From Bacteroidetes bacterium UBA2234 (GTDB taxonomy: Bacteria > Bacteroidota > Bacteroidia > NS11-12g > UBA955): a stretch of DNA of 19,714 nt. Where the stretch lies: contig DDYM01000043.1 in assembly GCA_002347985.1 (NCBI GenBank), positions 43,552 to 63,265 of the forward strand, written 5' to 3'. The position numbers were made by a program, and so were the translations under genes. How positions within the stretch are numbered: position 1 is the first letter of the stretch; each line of letters starts with the position of its first letter. Below, in pieces: positions 1-8,300 of this stretch. The notes below the pieces were generated by a model. It saw only the letters and a list, made by a program, of their open reading frames with translations, did not search any database and was not told where the DNA came from.

Positions 1-95
1 TATCAATGTTGCTCAAAAATCAAGAGTGGGTAAATCGATTTCAACAATTGGCATCAGATTTGAACACCACGCCGTCCAAACCCATCCGAAAATGA
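1..95 (+). CDS. C-terminal end of an unidentified protein (partial)
   Basis: The third frame is open from the left edge to TGA at 93-95 and encodes about 30 residues ending in NTTPSKPIRK. The final TGA overlaps the ATG of the next gene in an ATGA tetranucleotide, which is why I read this frame rather than the neighbouring open frame as the upstream gene. The fragment holds no motif. In Bacteroidota genomes the gene before a DUF4292/EnvC pair is often a tetratricopeptide-repeat outer-membrane protein, so that is my guess, but nothing in these 30 residues proves it. Confidence 0.55.
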   Translation, partial: SMLLKNQEWVNRFQQLASDLNTTPSKPIRK

Positions 96-934
96 GAAAT
101 ATCCTCCTCGCCATAATATTCAGCGTTCATTGTTTATCGGCTTTCGCCCAAAATGAACCCAAATCCATCCCTGTATCTAGCAAATACATGCCTTGTGAAA
201 AGCCACAGTGGGAGTATATCTCTGCAAAATACGATGTGGATGCAAAAATGGGTACCCAAGAATTGTCGGGAACCCTCAGTCTTAGAATGAAAAAAGACAG
301 TGTTTTATGGTTTTCTGTAAGCGTAGCGATGGGGATTCAAGTAGCCAAAGGAATGCTGGTGGGAGATACGCTGCACGTTCTAGACCTTTACAATAAAAAT
401 TACTACGCCATCTCCGTGCAACAGGCCAGCGAAAAATTGCATACCCCTGTTGGAATAACCCAATTGCAGAACCTATTTATCGGTCTTCCATTGATTGACA
501 CATGCAGTCCTTTAAATCAAAAAGCCGATGTCAACGCCCAATCTTACTGCGCTTACCCATCCAATCAAGGTTTGTACTTTATCACCGCCTTTGCCCCTTA
601 TTTTATCAAATCATACTTTGCTACGCAGGGAACTGCAATTCCCACCACTGCCGAACTGAAAGCAACAGAACTTAGACACCAAGAAAAGCCGGATGATTTT
701 GTGAATGTAAGCTACGAAAACTGGCTACCCACTCAAAGTGTTGCAACGCCAAATCCAGTATCCGGCAAAATGCCAATCGTCATCAACAAATTGCCCAATT
801 ATATTTTCATTCAATCTAAAAATGCACAAGATACTGCACAGATAAAAATGTGGTTAAAAAACAGCCGTTTTGATGCTATACCTTCGTTTCCGTTCAACGT
901 AACATCTGAATACACTCGGATGTCGTTGAAGTAA
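92..934 (+). CDS. DUF4292 family exported envelope protein
   Basis: A 280-residue protein. The reading frame is open further left, but ATG 92 is the best start: it overlaps the previous stop (ATGA) and opens a clear signal peptide, with a hydrophobic core at residues 4-18 and likely cleavage after AFA, before Gln20. Residues about 50-150 carry the DUF4292 pattern: a run like LSLRMKKDSVLWFSVS, then a glycine/Ala-rich GIQVAKGMLVGD stretch, then YNKNYYAIS and LQNLFIGLP. The family is thought to have a LolA/LolB-like half-barrel fold and is found in Bacteroidota envelopes; its function is not established. Many members are lipoproteins. Here Cys14 is preceded by VH, which is a poor lipobox, so a soluble periplasmic form is more likely. 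It is followed after 5 bases by the EnvC-like gene, so the two are probably cotranscribed and linked to cell-envelope work. Confidence 0.85.
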   Translation: MRNILLAIIFSVHCLSAFAQNEPKSIPVSSKYMPCEKPQWEYISAKYDVDAKMGTQELSGTLSLRMKKDSVLWFSVSVAMGIQVAKGMLVGDTLHVLDLYNKNYYAISVQQASEKLHTPVGITQLQNLFIGLPLIDTCSPLNQKADVNAQSYCAYPSNQGLYFITAFAPYFIKSYFATQGTAIPTTAELKATELRHQEKPDDFVNVSYENWLPTQSVATPNPVSGKMPIVINKLPNYIFIQSKNAQDTAQIKMWLKNSRFDAIPSFPFNVTSEYTRMSLK

Positions 935-939
935 GCGCA

Positions 940-2187
940 GTGAAAAAAATACTAATCATACTATTTTTGGTGTTGGGCATTTGTCCAACAGATTCATTTG
1001 CCCAGTCCCGCAAGCAGTTGGAGGCAAAGCGAAAAAAAATGCAACGCGAAATCGCAGAGCAGAGAAAAGCCCTAACCAACACACAACAGGAGAAAACAGT
1101 TACACTCGATAAACTGAATTCTCTCAATCAAATCATCCAACAACGACAGGTTGTTATCAACAATTTGGGATTAGAGATTCGATCTGTAAACTATGAATTA
1201 ACCCAAAAGCAAAAGTACCGCGACAGTCTTTCTCAGGAAAACAATATCCTTAAACAAAAGCTGAGAAAAACCATCATCAAGGCCTATAAAACTCGAAAAA
1301 GCGGACGAGAGATTGCCTTTGTATTCTCATCCAAATCCATTTCCCAAGCCATGCGCCGATGGAAATATTTGCGCAAAATTTCTGCTTACCGTCGTCATCA
1401 AATTACTGCCATTATCGCCCAAAGCGAATCGCTAGGGAAGGTGATTGGTCAGTTGGAAGGCGTAAAGCAAGAAAAATCAGTGCTCATGCACGAAAACGAA
1501 AGTGAAACCAAAGAGTTGGAAATAGATAAAAAATCAAAGCAAAATCTAGTTCAGGAACTCAGCGGCAAGGAGGAAGAGTTAAGGGATCGGATACGAAGCA
1601 ATGAAAAAGCCATTGCCCGACTAAACAATGAAATCAGTAGATTGATTGCCAAGGAGATAGAGGCCGAACGAAAGCGAAAAGCAAGGGCGTCGTCCACAGC
1701 AGCAAAATCCCGGTCAGGCAGAAGCGGGGGTAGTGCCAATGAAAATACACTATCGCCCCAAGCCAAAGCCATTGGAGGAGCATTCTCAAAGAATCGCGGA
1801 AACCTTCCATGGCCCGTGGATAGAGGTTTTATCTCCCAAACTTTCGGCGTACACGAACATCCAGATTTGGAGGGAATTACTACGGTAAACAATGGGGTAG
1901 ACATTACTTCACCCAAAGGATCGCTCGCATCGGCAGTATTCGAAGGAACCGTAAGTGCGATTCTTAATATCCCCGGTCAAGGTCAGGCCGTACTCGTAAA
2001 TCACGGTGAGTATTTTACTGTATACGCCCACCTTTCTGTTGTTTTGGTAGAAAAAGGCCAAGTGATTCGCATGAACCAGCACATCGGAAAAGTGATGACG
2101 GATGACGATGGCAAAGCCGTTTTGCAGTTTCAAATTTGGGAAGGTCAAGAAAAGCAGAATCCCCAAAGTTGGCTTCGCGGCAGATAA
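940..2187 (+). CDS. envC: EnvC-like murein hydrolase activator (degenerate LytM/M23 domain)
   Basis: 415 residues starting at GTG 940, five bases after the DUF4292 stop. The signal peptide covers residues 1-21 (cleavage near SFA/QS). Residues about 22-130 and 150-245 are long charged coiled coil. A Ser/Gly/Ala-rich linker follows (about 250-285), then a LytM/M23 fold (about 288-415). Zinc and catalytic positions are mostly lost. The usual HxGxD reads N317-N-G-V-D321, so only the Asp remains. The YxH histidine is kept as H364. The HxH pair is replaced by V394 and Q396. This matches the EnvC/NlpD type, in which a dead LytM domain binds and activates N-acetylmuramoyl-L-alanine amidases during daughter-cell separation, rather than cutting peptidoglycan itself. 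The role comes from family knowledge; the residue losses are read directly. The partner amidase is not in the window. Confidence 0.88.
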   Translation: MKKILIILFLVLGICPTDSFAQSRKQLEAKRKKMQREIAEQRKALTNTQQEKTVTLDKLNSLNQIIQQRQVVINNLGLEIRSVNYELTQKQKYRDSLSQENNILKQKLRKTIIKAYKTRKSGREIAFVFSSKSISQAMRRWKYLRKISAYRRHQITAIIAQSESLGKVIGQLEGVKQEKSVLMHENESETKELEIDKKSKQNLVQELSGKEEELRDRIRSNEKAIARLNNEISRLIAKEIEAERKRKARASSTAAKSRSGRSGGSANENTLSPQAKAIGGAFSKNRGNLPWPVDRGFISQTFGVHEHPDLEGITTVNNGVDITSPKGSLASAVFEGTVSAILNIPGQGQAVLVNHGEYFTVYAHLSVVLVEKGQVIRMNQHIGKVMTDDDGKAVLQFQIWEGQEKQNPQSWLRGR

Positions 2188-2208
2188 TCGCAAACCACTT
2201 TGTTTATA

Positions 2209-2216
2209 TATCTTTG
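2209..2216 (+). promoter_or_regulatory. -7 promoter element (TATCTTTG) before the 3-hydroxybutyryl-CoA dehydrogenase
   Basis: Exact match to the Bacteroidota TAnnTTTG element. Only four bases (AATC) separate it from ATG 2221. No TTG sits at the expected 19-21 bp upstream, so the -33 half is weak. Transcription would begin at or very near the start codon. Confidence 0.5.
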
Positions 2217-2220
2217 AATC

Positions 2221-3066
2221 ATGATGAAAGTTGCTGTAGTTGGCGCCGGTGTGATGGGTTCAGGCATCGCTTTGTGTAGTATTCAAGCGGGCTACCCCAC
2301 TGTTTTGTTTGATGTGAATGAAGCGGCAATTGCGCGGGGCTTGAACTATATTAAAGAGCAACTGGAAGTAGCGGTATCAAAAGGAAAATGCAGCAGAGAA
2401 ACTGCAAACAGCAGCTTGGCATTGTTATCCTCTACTCATGATAGATCAACCCTGGTGGCCGATTTCATTATTGAAGCCGTGTTAGAGCAATTGCCTATCA
2501 AAAAGGAACTTTTTCAATTCCTTGAGACCATCAACTCCGCTGAATCCATTTTTGCCACCAACACATCTAGTATACCGATTACTCAAATTGGTGCGGGATT
2601 GAAGCACCCTGAAAGGTTGGTGGGCGTGCACTTTTTCAACCCAGCCCACATCATGAAATTGGTAGAGGTAATCAAAGGTGTTGCAACAGATCCAAACATC
2701 GCTGAAAAGGCCTTCAATTGGTCTCAATCGCTTGGAAAAAAGACGGTATATGCCGCAGATGCTCCCGGCTTTATCGTGAACCGTGTGGCACGACATTACT
2801 ATGTGGAATCTCTAAAAACGTTGGAAGAAAATGTGGCTCCATTAGAACAAATTGATCGATTGCTTGAAAGCAGTGGATTTAAAATGGGACCTTTCAAATT
2901 GATGGACTTGATTGGCGTTGATACCAACTTTAGCGTCACTAGCTCCATGTATCAACAATTTCATCAAGATCCCAAATTCCGTCCCAATCGCATCCAACAA
3001 CAAAAAGTAGATGCAGGACATCACGGTAAAAAAACCAAGCAAGGATTTTATAAATACGGGGAATGA
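2221..3066 (+). CDS. 3-hydroxybutyryl-CoA dehydrogenase (3-hydroxyacyl-CoA dehydrogenase family)
   Basis: 281 residues, the usual length for single-domain members. It oxidises 3-hydroxyacyl-CoA to 3-ketoacyl-CoA with NAD(P)+, or runs in reverse, in short-chain fatty-acid or butyrate-type metabolism in the cytoplasm. The N-terminal Rossmann fold shows GAGVMG at residues 8-13 and an acidic residue (Asp31) ending the second strand, as expected for NAD(H). The active-site region has NTSSI (114-118), H137 in HFFNP, E149, and N187 in PGFIVNR. The C-terminal helical dimerisation domain spans about 190-281 and ends in the typical KTKQGFYKYG. Two ATG codons stand in tandem, so the start could be one codon later. 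The stop overlaps the ATG of the next gene (ATGA at 3063-3066), implying translational coupling. Substrate chain length cannot be read from the sequence; PaaH-type phenylacetate roles are also possible. Confidence 0.9.
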   Translation: MMKVAVVGAGVMGSGIALCSIQAGYPTVLFDVNEAAIARGLNYIKEQLEVAVSKGKCSRETANSSLALLSSTHDRSTLVADFIIEAVLEQLPIKKELFQFLETINSAESIFATNTSSIPITQIGAGLKHPERLVGVHFFNPAHIMKLVEVIKGVATDPNIAEKAFNWSQSLGKKTVYAADAPGFIVNRVARHYYVESLKTLEENVAPLEQIDRLLESSGFKMGPFKLMDLIGVDTNFSVTSSMYQQFHQDPKFRPNRIQQQKVDAGHHGKKTKQGFYKYGE

Positions 3067-3539
3067 AGAGAGCACTTTTGCCTTTGATCAATACTCTGCT
3101 CATCGTTCTTACTTTGGGCGCAGCATCGATTTTGGGTGGATGTAATTCTAGCAATCAAACCACGGAAAAGATCCCCACCGGTCCCGTGAATTTAAATATA
3201 GATTTAAACCTTTCCAGCTATATGAATTTATCCAACCCGGGCACCTATATGTATTTTGAAGGTGGTGTAAAGGGTGTGGTGGTGATTCATGATTACGACG
3301 ACAATTGGTACGCATTTGAAAGGGGTTGTGCATTTCAGCCGCTCGATGCCTGCGCGAAAGTATGGGTAGATTCCATTTCGATTCAAATGCGCTGTGGAAC
3401 CCCAACTTCCACTGGATTTCAAAATTGCTGCTCCTCAAAATACAGTTTCAATGGATTTCCTCTTGAAGGCCCCACAAAAGGTCGCTTGGCGCGTTACCAA
3501 ATACAGCGAACAGCCAATATTATCAGCGTTTACAATTAG
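3063..3539 (+). CDS. Small lipoprotein with Rieske-like fold pattern, ligands not conserved
   Basis: 158 residues, with ATG overlapping the upstream TGA. The N-terminus is a lipoprotein signal: hydrophobic residues 12-24, then LGGC with Cys27 as the acylation site. The mature part resembles Rieske [2Fe-2S] domains in layout: a GGVKGVVVIHDYDDNWYAFERGC region (about 67-89) in the place of the first ligand box, and NCCSS (121-125) followed by FPLEGPTKGRLARY (132-145) in the place of the second box and its trailing loop. The canonical C-x-H and C-x-x-H ligands are not intact: Cys89 is present but Phe91 replaces the histidine, and the second box has Cys122-Cys123 with no His. Additional cysteines are C97 and C111. 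A standard Rieske cluster is therefore unlikely. The fold is inferred by pattern only, and the function is unknown. It is probably cotranscribed with the dehydrogenase, but a functional link is not evident. Confidence 0.7.
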   Translation: MKRALLPLINTLLIVLTLGAASILGGCNSSNQTTEKIPTGPVNLNIDLNLSSYMNLSNPGTYMYFEGGVKGVVVIHDYDDNWYAFERGCAFQPLDACAKVWVDSISIQMRCGTPTSTGFQNCCSSKYSFNGFPLEGPTKGRLARYQIQRTANIISVYN

Positions 3540-3630
3540 CCTTTTTGTCAGTGACATTTTTCGATTTCCCTAGGAAAAGTAAAAAATGGGCAAATTTTGT
3601 GAAAAAAGTTTTTTTTCGAGTCTCATTTCC

Positions 3631-3638
3631 TATATTTG
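3631..3638 (+). promoter_or_regulatory. -7 promoter element (TATATTTG) of the OmpA-family gene
   Basis: Exact TAnnTTTG match, 34 bases before ATG 3673, giving a leader of about 30 nt. The region around -33 is a T-rich run (3609-3616) without a clear TTG. The 133-base gap 3540-3672 also holds TGTCAgTGACA near 3546-3556 just after the preceding stop. It is a short palindrome, too weak to call a terminator with confidence. Confidence 0.6.
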
Positions 3639-3672
3639 TCAACTACTATAACCATCAAGTAAAGTTATTTCT

Positions 3673-5304
3673 ATGCAAAAAAACTACTTTAAATCAATTG
3701 CTTTCGCTGCCGTTGCAAGCTTAATTGCGATGCCGGCTCAAGCGCAATCACCTGGAACTCACTCACTTGAGTTGAGTGGTGGTATTCGTGAATATATGGG
3801 TGACTTGGGTTCATCTATGGGATTTTCGCGTCGCCCCGACTACCAAGGGGGTCAAGTTAACTTCGGTTACTATGTAAGCCCAGCCTTGGATTTGGTTGGT
3901 AACTTCAGTTTCGGTGATATTGGATACTGCCGTAAATGGGAAGGATTTAATTTAAGAAAAGAATACCAATGGCAGTCTTTCCGCGCAAACATCATGGACC
4001 TTACAGTAGGTGCTCGATACAAATTGAACAATGGTTCGATTTTGCCTGAAGATGCCAAAATTGCTCCTTACTTCCAAGCCGGTGTAGGTGGTTTCTACGC
4101 TCACAGCCAAACAATTTGGGGTCCTGATCCATATGTACAAGATCAGTTCTATTGGGATGTAACTAAGAAGCCTGCCGTTACTGATATGAACGCAGCTCTT
4201 CAAGGTGCATTTGGCATAAACGTTTACTTAACTGAGCGCATTGGTCTTCGTTACAGCTACACCGTTACATATACCATGAGCGATATTTGGGATGGTGCTG
4301 ATGGTTCTTACCCAGATCCAGTTCATAACATTTTCGTTCACAAACTTTGGAGAACAAATGATTTGTGGGCTTTGCATGCCGTTGGAATTACTTATGCCAT
4401 CGGTGAAGGTATGGGTACATCTGTTAAGAAACCAAAAGACAAAGACGAAGATGGTGTTCCAGACAAGTATGACCTTTGTAAAAACACAGAACCTAAATAC
4501 CGTCGTTACGTGGATAGCGTAGGTTGTCCTGCCGATACAGATAAAGATGGCATTTTGGATGCAGACGATAAGTGTCCTGAAGTTGCCGGTCCTGCACAAT
4601 TCAATGGTTGCCCAGATGCCGATGGTGATGGTATCCAAGACAAAGTGGATGCTTGCCCTAACCAAGCCGGAGACGCTAAATTTAATGGCTGTCCCGATAC
4701 TGATGGTGATGGTGTTTCTGACAAAGACGATGCCTGCCCTATAACTGCTGGTTTAGCTGCCTTCGGCGGTTGCCCTGATACAGACGGTGACGGTGTTGAA
4801 GATCGCAAAGACAAATGTCCTAACATCGCCGGTGCTATCGCTGGTGAAGGTTGCCCTGATACTGATGGTGATGGTGTTTTCAACAACATCGACAAATGTC
4901 CTGAAATAGCTGGTACAGTTGCCAACAAAGGATGTCCTGAAATCAAAAAAGAAGTAGTTCAAAAAATTGCTTTGGCTGCCAAAGGTATCAACTTCGAAAC
5001 TGGTAAGGCTGTCATCACTGCTAGTTCTTTCAAGAGCTTGGATGATTTGGTTACCTTGTTGAATACTTACCCAGGTGCTAGCGTTGAAATTCAAGGTCAC
5101 ACCGATAACAATGGTACTCCTGAGTCTAACAAGACTTTGAGTCAAGATCGTGCCAATGCCGTGAAGCGTTACTTGGCAGCAGGTGGTGTATCTGAAGTTC
5201 GTATGACTGCGATTGGTTATGGTCAAGAAATGCCTTTGGCTGATAACAAGACCGAAGCAGGAAAAGCGAAAAACCGCCGCGTAGACTTCAAATTGTCTTA
5301 CTAA
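3673..5304 (+). CDS. OmpA-family outer-membrane protein with thrombospondin type 3 repeats
   Basis: 543 residues. Signal peptide 1-24 (AQA/QS). Residues about 27-245 are rich in aromatic and glycine residues with alternating patterns and are probably a small N-terminal beta-barrel. Residues about 255-422 carry calcium-binding thrombospondin type 3 repeats of the DxDxDGxxD type: one longer first copy, then five 27-residue copies, each with two cysteines. Residues about 430-543 are an OmpA C-terminal peptidoglycan-binding domain. D478 and R493 lie 15 apart in the GHTDN...QDRA motif that grips diaminopimelate in this family. The protein should tether the outer membrane to the cell wall. Its codons favour GGT, GCT and TAC more than the neighbours, which fits high expression. 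It has its own promoter and is closed by a strong terminator, so it is probably monocistronic. Confidence 0.93.
   Translation: MQKNYFKSIAFAAVASLIAMPAQAQSPGTHSLELSGGIREYMGDLGSSMGFSRRPDYQGGQVNFGYYVSPALDLVGNFSFGDIGYCRKWEGFNLRKEYQWQSFRANIMDLTVGARYKLNNGSILPEDAKIAPYFQAGVGGFYAHSQTIWGPDPYVQDQFYWDVTKKPAVTDMNAALQGAFGINVYLTERIGLRYSYTVTYTMSDIWDGADGSYPDPVHNIFVHKLWRTNDLWALHAVGITYAIGEGMGTSVKKPKDKDEDGVPDKYDLCKNTEPKYRRYVDSVGCPADTDKDGILDADDKCPEVAGPAQFNGCPDADGDGIQDKVDACPNQAGDAKFNGCPDTDGDGVSDKDDACPITAGLAAFGGCPDTDGDGVEDRKDKCPNIAGAIAGEGCPDTDGDGVFNNIDKCPEIAGTVANKGCPEIKKEVVQKIALAAKGINFETGKAVITASSFKSLDDLVTLLNTYPGASVEIQGHTDNNGTPESNKTLSQDRANAVKRYLAAGGVSEVRMTAIGYGQEMPLADNKTEAGKAKNRRVDFKLSY
4534..4938 (+). repeat. Five tandem 81-bp repeats inside the OmpA gene (TSP3 units)
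   Basis: Units start at 4534, 4615, 4696, 4777 and 4858 and are exactly 81 bp each, encoding D-[TA]-D-x-DG...C-P...GCP. Units 3 and 5 share a near-identical start (GATACTGATGGTGATGGTGT). A sixth, longer and diverged unit begins near 4438. Each unit encodes a calcium-binding DxDxDG loop and two Cys. Confidence 0.9.
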
Positions 5305-5319
5305 GATTAAAATGCATAG

Positions 5320-5355
5320 AACAGAAAAGGCCACCCTTGGGTGGCCTTTTCTGTT
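5320..5355. terminator. Bidirectional rho-independent terminator after the OmpA gene
   Basis: Perfect inverted repeat: left arm from 5320 (AACAGAAAAGGCCACCC), right arm GGGTGGCCTTTTCTGTT ending at 5355, with only TT between the arms, so the real loop is about four bases. T-tracts flank the stem on both strands. It begins 16 bases after the ompA stop. Confidence 0.9.
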
Positions 5356-5362
5356 TTCTAAG

Positions 5363-5370
5363 TATCTTCG
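5363..5370 (+). promoter_or_regulatory. Probable -7 element (TATCTTCG) of the M1 peptidase gene
   Basis: One mismatch to TAnnTTTG (C at position 7). It lies between the terminator and ATG 5375 with four bases to spare, the same spacing as at rpoN and the dehydrogenase. This position supports ATG 5375 as the start. Confidence 0.4.
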
Positions 5371-5374
5371 TCTT

Positions 5375-8300
5375 ATGGTCAATCAAATCCCCCATACCAC
5401 CAATTCACCATTGAAAAATACCAAAAACACCTATTCCGCCCTATTCTCTAATTTCCTGTTCCTGGCGATTTTGGTATTTGGATCAATCACCAACACGAGC
5501 GCACAAAATAGCAATACCCAATTTAATTCCAATGCCATTTCATACATAGAATCTAGAGCCTGGGGAAATTCCAATTCATCAATATCCAACACTTTCAATG
5601 ATTTCCAACTGCCCACCAACCCCCATTATTGGAAAAATAAAAAACCCTACGAAGGCTATTGGCAACAAGATGTTTATTACCAAATCAAAGCGAAACTAAA
5701 CGACACACAAGAGAGTATCGATGGATCGGAAAAACTAACCTATACCAACAATAGCCCAAATACTCTCCATCAAGCGTTTTTCCACCTATACCAAAATGCA
5801 GTGCAGCCGGGCAGTCTCGTAGATGAACTGTATCGCGTGAATAAGGCCAAGGTGAACTATGGACTCTATGAGTCCTCGCAAATGGGAACCATCGTTCATT
5901 CCATCGTTATCAATGGAAAATCTGTTCCTTTTTCGATACAAAACACATTGCTAAAAATTGAATTGCCCCAGCCCCTGAAAAGTGGTGAAAGCATCGATTT
6001 CTATATCGATTTCACTACCTATTTCGATCGCGGAAGCGTGCGAAGAAGAATGAAAGTATACGACCATCACGGTTACAAACACTTCAACGGCGTGCATTGG
6101 TATCCAAGAATTTGCGTGTATGATAGAAAATTCACCTGGGAAACCGACCAACACGTGGAAAAGGAATTTTATGGCGACTACGGTGCTTTTGACGTAGAAT
6201 TGGATTTGCCCAGTCATTACATCGTTGAAGCCACAGGCGTACTTCAAAATAAAGCAGAGGCCATGCCAGCCGCATTGAGAAGACAACTAGATATTTCCAA
6301 CTTCAAAGAAACGCCCATCGGCTCCCAACCCTCGGTGATAATCCCAGCAACAGGTAAACGCAAAAAGTGGCAATTTCACGCCGTAAATGTGCATGATTTT
6401 GCTTGGACAGCCGACCCAACCTACCGGATTGGTGAGGTGGATTGGAATGGCGTAAAATGCGTAGCCATCGTACAAGAAAACAACGCAGCCGGATGGCAAC
6501 AAACAGCTCAATTCACCGCCAAAGTCATCGCTACTTACAGTCGAGATTTTGGCATGTACGATTACCCTAAAATTGTATGCGCCGATGCAGCAGATGGCAT
6601 GGAATACCCAATGATCACCATGGATGGAGGCCATTACCCAAGTCACCAAAGTCTCATTGCTCACGAAGTGGGTCACAATTGGTTCTTTGGAATGATCGGC
6701 TCAAACGAAACCTACCGCGCTGCCCTCGACGAAGGATTTACGCAATTTCTCACCGCCTGGTGCATGCGGAAACTCACCAAAGAAAATCAGCCAGAACTAA
6801 AGCGTGCCTTTTCGGGGTATATGGAAGATGCCATCGACGGTACGGATGAAAGTCTGGAAACCCATAGCAACGAATTCCACTCTGCAACCGGACATGGCGG
6901 CGGCTATAAACACGTGTATTATAAAACGGCTTCGATGCTCTATAACCTGCAATATGTCCTCGGAGACTCTGTATTCCTTGAAGCCATGAAAGATTATGTG
7001 AGCCAATGGAAATTCTGTCACCCTTACATCGATGACTTTAGAAATTCAATCACACAAAGTGCCCAAACCGACCTCAACACGTTTTTTGACCAGTGGTTTA
7101 TTTCTACCAAAGCCGCTGATTATGGCATCAAAAAAATTACACCCCTCAGACCCCGTCGCAATTTATACCGAGTTACCATCGCGCGAAAAGGGGATATGGT
7201 CATGCCCATCGATATTGATTTCTTGATCCGACCTTCCGGCACCACCCAACTTGCAAACGCACCCAAAAACTCAAAAGCCATTTTGGCGAGCGATGTTTTC
7301 TATTCCATTACCATCCCTGTAAATCAATACGAAAAACCCGGCAGATTTAACCTCAAACCTTGGATTGGTTGGGATAAACTTAGAACCACTTATACGTTTG
7401 ATATCGAAATGCCGGTGGAGGGGGAATTGCGACAAGTATGGTTGGATAGAAGCGGTAGATTGGCAGATATCAATCGAACAGACAATGTGTGGAAGAACAG
7501 AAACGAATGGCGATGGGATCTAGGGAACGGCGCCAACACAAGTTATCTTGGGGTATACCAATGGAAAGGCAGACCCGATGTAAGAGTCAATGGAGGAAGC
7601 GGCCTTATGGTAGGTGGCATCGTGGACGGACAATATGCAGGTCGCAGAAAACAATTTGAACTCGGCGCATGGGCTATCACCGGCGTTGGTATGAAGGAAT
7701 ACAAACCTGTATCTGGAATCAATTACCGAATGTCGTTCACCCACCAAACCCGAGGTGGCGGAACCTATTTCTTTAAATCGATGTTCTACAACGACATCAA
7801 CGTCAACGAAATGGGCTGGTTTGACCAAGCGGGAAAGACAAGTTACGGCATTTACGGAACAATGAGTCAGCGCTACCATACTGCATTCAATTCTGAAAAC
7901 AACATCAATTCACTCTACAACCCATGGGATTCCCTCAAAACGATGAGTGGCAAAGATCCCTATTTCCCTCAAAATCGAGCGGTGAATGGCTTCTTACCCA
8001 CAGCAAACCGCTGGAGTCATTTGCAAAATATCAATCTCAATCTTTTTGTGCAGCAGAACTATGCCGGATGGGGACGGTCTGGCAATGTACGATGCGATAT
8101 TCGACTCTGTTCGCCCTGGAGTCAAACCCAATACGGGTATGTTCAACTGGAATGGAAACACTACCAACCCGTTGGCAAAACCAATTTACGCTTTCGCTCT
8201 GTTGTAAATTATGGCGGCGGCACAAACCCCACACCTGAGACGGTTCTTTATGCAGCCAGTGCAAATCCCGAAGAATCTTTTAACAACGCCATCTACAGAG

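Noticed and set aside
26..91. Upstream extension of the DUF4292 frame to GTG 26
   Set aside because: The extra 22 residues precede a good signal peptide and overlap the end of the previous gene; ATG 92 in the ATGA overlap is better.
4506..4946. Minus-strand open frame of 146 codons with a repetitive SPSVSGQP pattern
   Set aside because: It is the reverse-strand shadow of the 81-bp TSP3 repeats in the OmpA gene; the repeat pattern is inherited from the sense strand.
5312..5374. ATG 5312 as the M1 peptidase start
   Set aside because: The added codons lie inside the terminator hairpin and would not be on a transcript starting near 5375.
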